From Anaerolineae bacterium (GTDB lineage: Bacteria; Chloroflexota; Anaerolineae; B4-G1): a stretch of DNA of 10,111 nucleotides. The stretch is taken from NCBI GenBank assembly GCA_030620125.1, contig JAUXFI010000060.1, positions 1 to 10,111 of the forward strand, in the 5' to 3' direction. Position 1 is the first letter of the stretch. Each line of letters opens with the position of its first letter. The notes under the pieces are model-generated. The model was not told the origin of the DNA. It was given only the letters and a program-made list of their open reading frames with translations, and did no database searches. Shown here one piece after another: positions 5,902-10,111 of this stretch. A program made the translations under genes and the position numbers.

Positions 5902-6855
5902 CTATGCCTGTGCTAACCGCCTGGCCTGCGCCTCCGCGTTGTACGAACTTCGCACCAACGGGCCGCTTTCGACCCAGCGGAACCCCATCTCGTAGCCTCG
6001 TTCCCGGAACATCTCGAACTCTTCCGGCGTGTAGTAGCGGGAGATGGGGGCGTGCTGCCTGGTAGGCTGCAGGTACTGTCCGATGGTGAGAATATCCACG
6101 TCCAGCTCGCGCAAGTCGCGCATCACGTCCAGCGTCTCGTCCACCGTCTCCCCCAACCCGACCATCAGGCCACTCTTGGTGATCGCCTCTGGCCATAGCA
6201 CTTTACTGTTGCGCAACACGGCCAGTGACCACTCGTAGCGGCACTGAGGCTGCACCGCGCGGAAGAGGCGCGGCGGTGTTTCGACGTTGTGGTTGAGGAT
6301 ATCGGGCCGTTCATCCATCACTGTCTTTAGCGGCTCGATGCGCCCGCGAAAGTCGGGTATCAGCACCTCCACCGTGCAGCCGGGCTGGAGGAGCCCGCCT
6401 TGAGCCTGCCCTGAGCGCAGCCGAAGGGCCTGTCGAAGGGCGCGGATGCGGCGAATGACGGCAGCAAAGACGGACGCTCCGCCGTCGGGCAGGTCGTCCC
6501 GGTCCACCGAGGTGATGACGGCGTGCTTGAGCTTCATTGCCTGTGCCGCCTGGGCCACGCGCTCCGGCTCGTCAGGGTCTAGCGGCTCCGGCCGGCCTGT
6601 CTTGACGTTGCAGAAGCGGCAGTTGCGGGTGCAAGTGTCACCGAGGATGAGAAAGGTGGCGGTGCGGTGGCCCCAACACTCGCCGATGTTGGGGCAATGG
6701 GCCTCCTCGCAGACGGTGTGTAACTCCTTGTCTCGCATCAGCCGCTTGAGCCAATGGTACGTCTCGCCCGTGGGGGCGCGCACCCGCAGCCAGGGGGGGC
6801 GGCGTAACGGACGGGGCGGGGTTTCCTGTAGCGTCTCAGTTTGACCCATAGTCAA
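5902..6855 (-). CDS. lipA: Lipoyl synthase (with a 16-residue internal insertion)
   Basis: LipA is a radical SAM enzyme that inserts two sulfurs into protein-bound octanoyl groups to form lipoyl cofactor. The product (317 aa from TTG 6855, 315 from ATG 6849) has the auxiliary-cluster motif [13 protein letters not shown] (Cys49, 54, 60), the radical SAM motif [49 protein letters not shown] and the C-terminal RSSYNAE, whose Ser ligates the auxiliary cluster. GGAGGT (6866-6861) is 5 nt from TTG 6855 and 11 nt from ATG 6849, so TTG is slightly favoured. Between the two halves of the normal GASVFA...PDFRG stretch there are 16 extra residues encoded by a repeat-like sequence (separate entry). It is convergent with the phosphate transporter (29 bp apart) and divergent from transketolase. 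All catalytic cysteines are intact, so the enzyme is probably active. Confidence 0.96.
   Translation of the reverse strand: MTMGQTETLQETPPRPLRRPPWLRVRAPTGETYHWLKRLMRDKELHTVCEEAHCPNIGECWGHRTATFLILGDTCTRNCRFCNVKTGRPEPLDPDEPERVAQAAQAMKLKHAVITSVDRDDLPDGGASVFAAVIRRIRALRQALRLRSGQAQGGLLQPGCTVEVLIPDFRGRIEPLKTVMDERPDILNHNVETPPRLFRAVQPQCRYEWSLAVLRNSKVLWPEAITKSGLMVGLGETVDETLDVMRDLRELDVDILTIGQYLQPTRQHAPISRYYTPEEFEMFRERGYEMGFRWVESGPLVRSSYNAEAQARRLAQA
6388..6435 (-). repeat. 48-bp in-frame repeat-like insertion inside lipA
   Basis: The insert encodes [16 protein letters not shown]. Removing exactly these 16 codons restores [30 protein letters not shown], which has the same length (30 residues) as the matching part of E. 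coli LipA. Its DNA contains CTTCGACAGG-, CTGCGCTCAGGGCAGG- and CTCAAGG-like pieces, and GCCCT (6408-6412) can pair with AGGGC (6425-6429) around an inner GC/GC. I remember very similar sequences (with translations such as LRSGQAQ) as widespread dispersed repeats in Chloroflexota and other environmental genomes. The insertion is seen directly; the repeat identity is from memory. Confidence 0.75.
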
Positions 6856-6873
6856 AGCGTACCTCCACCTTCT

Positions 6874-6902
6874 ATTCTACGTCAAAACCTGTTTTTCGGC
6901 AA
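6874..6902 (-). promoter_or_regulatory. Promoter candidate for lipA
   Basis: On the minus strand, TTGCCG (6902-6897) and TAGAAT (6879-6874) are separated by 17 bp. The start would fall near 6867, leaving a very short leader that begins almost at the GGAGGT RBS. The -35 region lies about 20 bp from the -35 box of the divergent transketolase promoter. Confidence 0.4.
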
Positions 6903-6922
6903 TCAAGCGGTTTGTTCTTTCC

Positions 6923-6950
6923 TTGCCACTGCCGCCTTTCCGGGTACAAT
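6923..6950 (+). promoter_or_regulatory. Promoter candidate for the transketolase unit
   Basis: TTGCCA (6923-6928) and TACAAT (6945-6950) are 16 bp apart. The start would be near 6957, about 34 nt before the transketolase ATG, whose RBS AAAGGA is at 6978-6983. It is divergent from the lipA promoter. Confidence 0.55.
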
Positions 6951-6990
6951 AGGAGCCTACGCGACCATGATGTGATGAAAGGACCCCGCG

Positions 6991-8988
<1,998 letters not shown>

Positions 8989-9013
8989 CAGAGGCGAGAA
9001 GGGAGAGAATGAG

Positions 9014-9664
9014 ATGACGCCTACCCGCCGTGAATTTATCAAGGGTATCGGTATTGCCATCGGTTCGCTGGTGATGGCCCGTTGTGTTCCAATGGGGGGC
9101 GGAGACGACACTCCCCGGGGTCACTTGCGCAACTGCTGGCTACGGTTCGACTGGTTGACGCAAGAGGCTCAAGACTGGGATGACCACGAACGGGGCGAGG
9201 GGGCGTTGGACCAACTCATCGCCGACCACCGCGCGGCTCTCGATGACCTGATCGCTGCGGGCGAGCTGGACCCATCCATAGCCGACCAGGTACAGGTCGC
9301 TTTTTCGGAGGCTGCCTACCACGTCTGGCGATCCAATTGCGGCATGACCTGCTACGAGCCGGTATTGATAAACTACACCCCCACCAGCGCCGATCAGTTG
9401 GTGCGGCAGGCCGATTTCCTGGCCGAGATAGCCGATAGCGGCGACCTCGACCAGAACACAGTGGCGCAGGCCCAGGCCGCCGTCGAGCGGGACATCGCGT
9501 TCCTGGCTCTCTCCAACGAAGAGATCCAATCGCTGTACGACGAACTGCGGGAGGCTGCTGGCGATACCTACAATTTCCCTTCCTTCGATGAACTTGACCT
9601 GGAGATCACCCCCGAGGCAGCCGAGGCGGCCTGCTTCCTGGTCGAACTGCTACTTGAGAAGTAG
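9014..9664 (+). CDS. Hypothetical exported protein with Tat-type signal and an internal duplication
   Basis: The 216-residue product has a twin-arginine leader: TRREFIK (4-10) followed by a hydrophobic stretch (11-22) and Cys24. The context MARC carries Arg at -1, not the small residue a normal lipobox has, so lipidation is doubtful. The mature part is acidic and mostly helical in appearance. Residues 76-107 and 136-167 align without gaps at an offset of 60 (Leu76/136, Gly83/143, Leu-Asp 85-86/145-146, Gln92/152, Gln94/154, Ala96/156, Ser107/167), suggesting a duplicated helical unit. Other cysteines are at 41, 109, 113 (NCGMTC) and 207. GGGAGAG lies 6 nt before the ATG. It sits between transketolase and a radical SAM gene. 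I recognise no family; a redox, metal-binding or modified protein are all open possibilities. Confidence 0.75.
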   Translation: MTPTRREFIKGIGIAIGSLVMARCVPMGGGDDTPRGHLRNCWLRFDWLTQEAQDWDDHERGEGALDQLIADHRAALDDLIAAGELDPSIADQVQVAFSEAAYHVWRSNCGMTCYEPVLINYTPTSADQLVRQADFLAEIADSGDLDQNTVAQAQAAVERDIAFLALSNEEIQSLYDELREAAGDTYNFPSFDELDLEITPEAAEAACFLVELLLEK

Positions 9665-9678
9665 CATAGTTGTCTCGA

Positions 9679-10111
9679 ATGATCAACTCCCGCCCGCGCC
9701 TCCAGACTCTCATCTTTGAGATCACCCAGCGGTGTAACCATGCCTGCCTCCACTGCTACAATGTCTGGCTGCCAGATGCCCGGGGACGCCCATCCGCTTA
9801 TCCCCGTGGCGAACTGGACACCCCCCAGACCCTCGCGCTCCTGAACAAGGCCCTGGACGAGACCCGCTGCCGTCACGTCACGCTCACCGGCGGCGAGCCG
9901 CTTCTGCGCGATGACCTGCCCCACATGCTCGACCTGTTGCGCGAGCGAGGGGTTAGGACGACCATCATCAGCAACGGCCGGCTGCTGACCGAGCCTGCCG
10001 TCGTGGACCTCCTCGACCGGGGGACAGGTCTCTTTGAACTCCCGCTGCTCAGTCACCGGCGCGAGGTGCACGACCACCTCTCTGGTTCCCCTGGCGGTTT
10101 CGACGCCGTTC
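9679..10111 (+). CDS. Radical SAM domain protein, 3' part beyond the window
   Basis: The ATG at 9679 opens a frame of 144 codons that continues off the right edge. It begins MINSRPRLQTLIFEITQRCN and carries the radical SAM cluster motif CNHACLHCY (Cys19, 23, 26; CX3CX2C), the GGEPLL motif (71-76) that contacts SAM, ISNG (97-100), and an EVHDHLSGSPGGFDAV stretch (129-144) typical of SPASM/twitch-type radical SAM enzymes such as PqqE-, AlbA- and anSME-like maturases. Whether a C-terminal SPASM domain exists cannot be seen. There is no clear RBS; an in-frame TTG at 9670 is an alternative start. It follows the Tat-signal protein by 14 bp, so coupling is likely. The adjacency suggests, but does not show, that it modifies that protein. 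Confidence 0.9.
   Translation, partial: MINSRPRLQTLIFEITQRCNHACLHCYNVWLPDARGRPSAYPRGELDTPQTLALLNKALDETRCRHVTLTGGEPLLRDDLPHMLDLLRERGVRTTIISNGRLLTEPAVVDLLDRGTGLFELPLLSHRREVHDHLSGSPGGFDAV

Overview
The window looks like chromosomal DNA from a moderately high-GC bacterium. It mixes housekeeping genes (ribosomal protein L19, lipoyl synthase, transketolase) with a less ordinary operon. Promoter candidates are of the sigma-70 type and most genes have clear Shine-Dalgarno sites. A Chloroflexota-like source (Anaerolineae or a relative) is my best guess, mainly from the overall gene style and a recognisable dispersed repeat inside lipA. This is recollection and inference, and no marker here proves the phylum.

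Layout. (1) Positions 1-1090, minus strand: rplS (L19), followed after 5 bp by a class I glutamine amidotransferase-like gene of the PuuD / peptidase C26 type that runs off the left edge. The rplS promoter and a leader hairpin lie at 1111-1166. (2) Positions 1091-1951, plus strand: a gene-poor, less GC-rich stretch. It holds a 37-residue single-TM small ORF with its own promoter and RBS, an 11-bp perfect stem-loop, and a strong promoter (1628-1656) followed by a leader of about 290 nt with several possible hairpins. (3) Positions 1952-4802, plus strand: a three-gene operon of class II aldolase, HisC-like PLP aminotransferase and a CbbY-type HAD phosphatase. It uses AGG/AGA arginine codons heavily, unlike the flanking genes, and may have been acquired by transfer. 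(4) Positions 4871-5872: a PiT-family phosphate transporter on the same strand, possibly read with the operon. (5) Positions 5902-6855, minus strand: lipoyl synthase, convergent with PiT, carrying a 48-bp in-frame insertion that resembles a dispersed palindromic repeat. (6) Positions 6991-10111, plus strand: transketolase, a Tat-type exported protein with an internal 60-residue-offset duplication, and the start of a radical SAM protein, probably one transcription unit.

How the genes may work together. The aldolase, aminotransferase and phosphatase could form a short route: C-C bond formation or cleavage on a phosphorylated sugar, transamination of a keto or aldehyde group, and removal of phosphate. 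The phosphate transporter lies just downstream. The substrate is unknown. The HAD protein resembles xylulose-1,5-bisphosphate phosphatase (CbbY), and transketolase and aldolase also belong to sugar-phosphate metabolism, but the window has no RuBisCO or phosphoribulokinase. The exported protein next to a radical SAM enzyme may be a substrate/maturase pair or may be simple adjacency.
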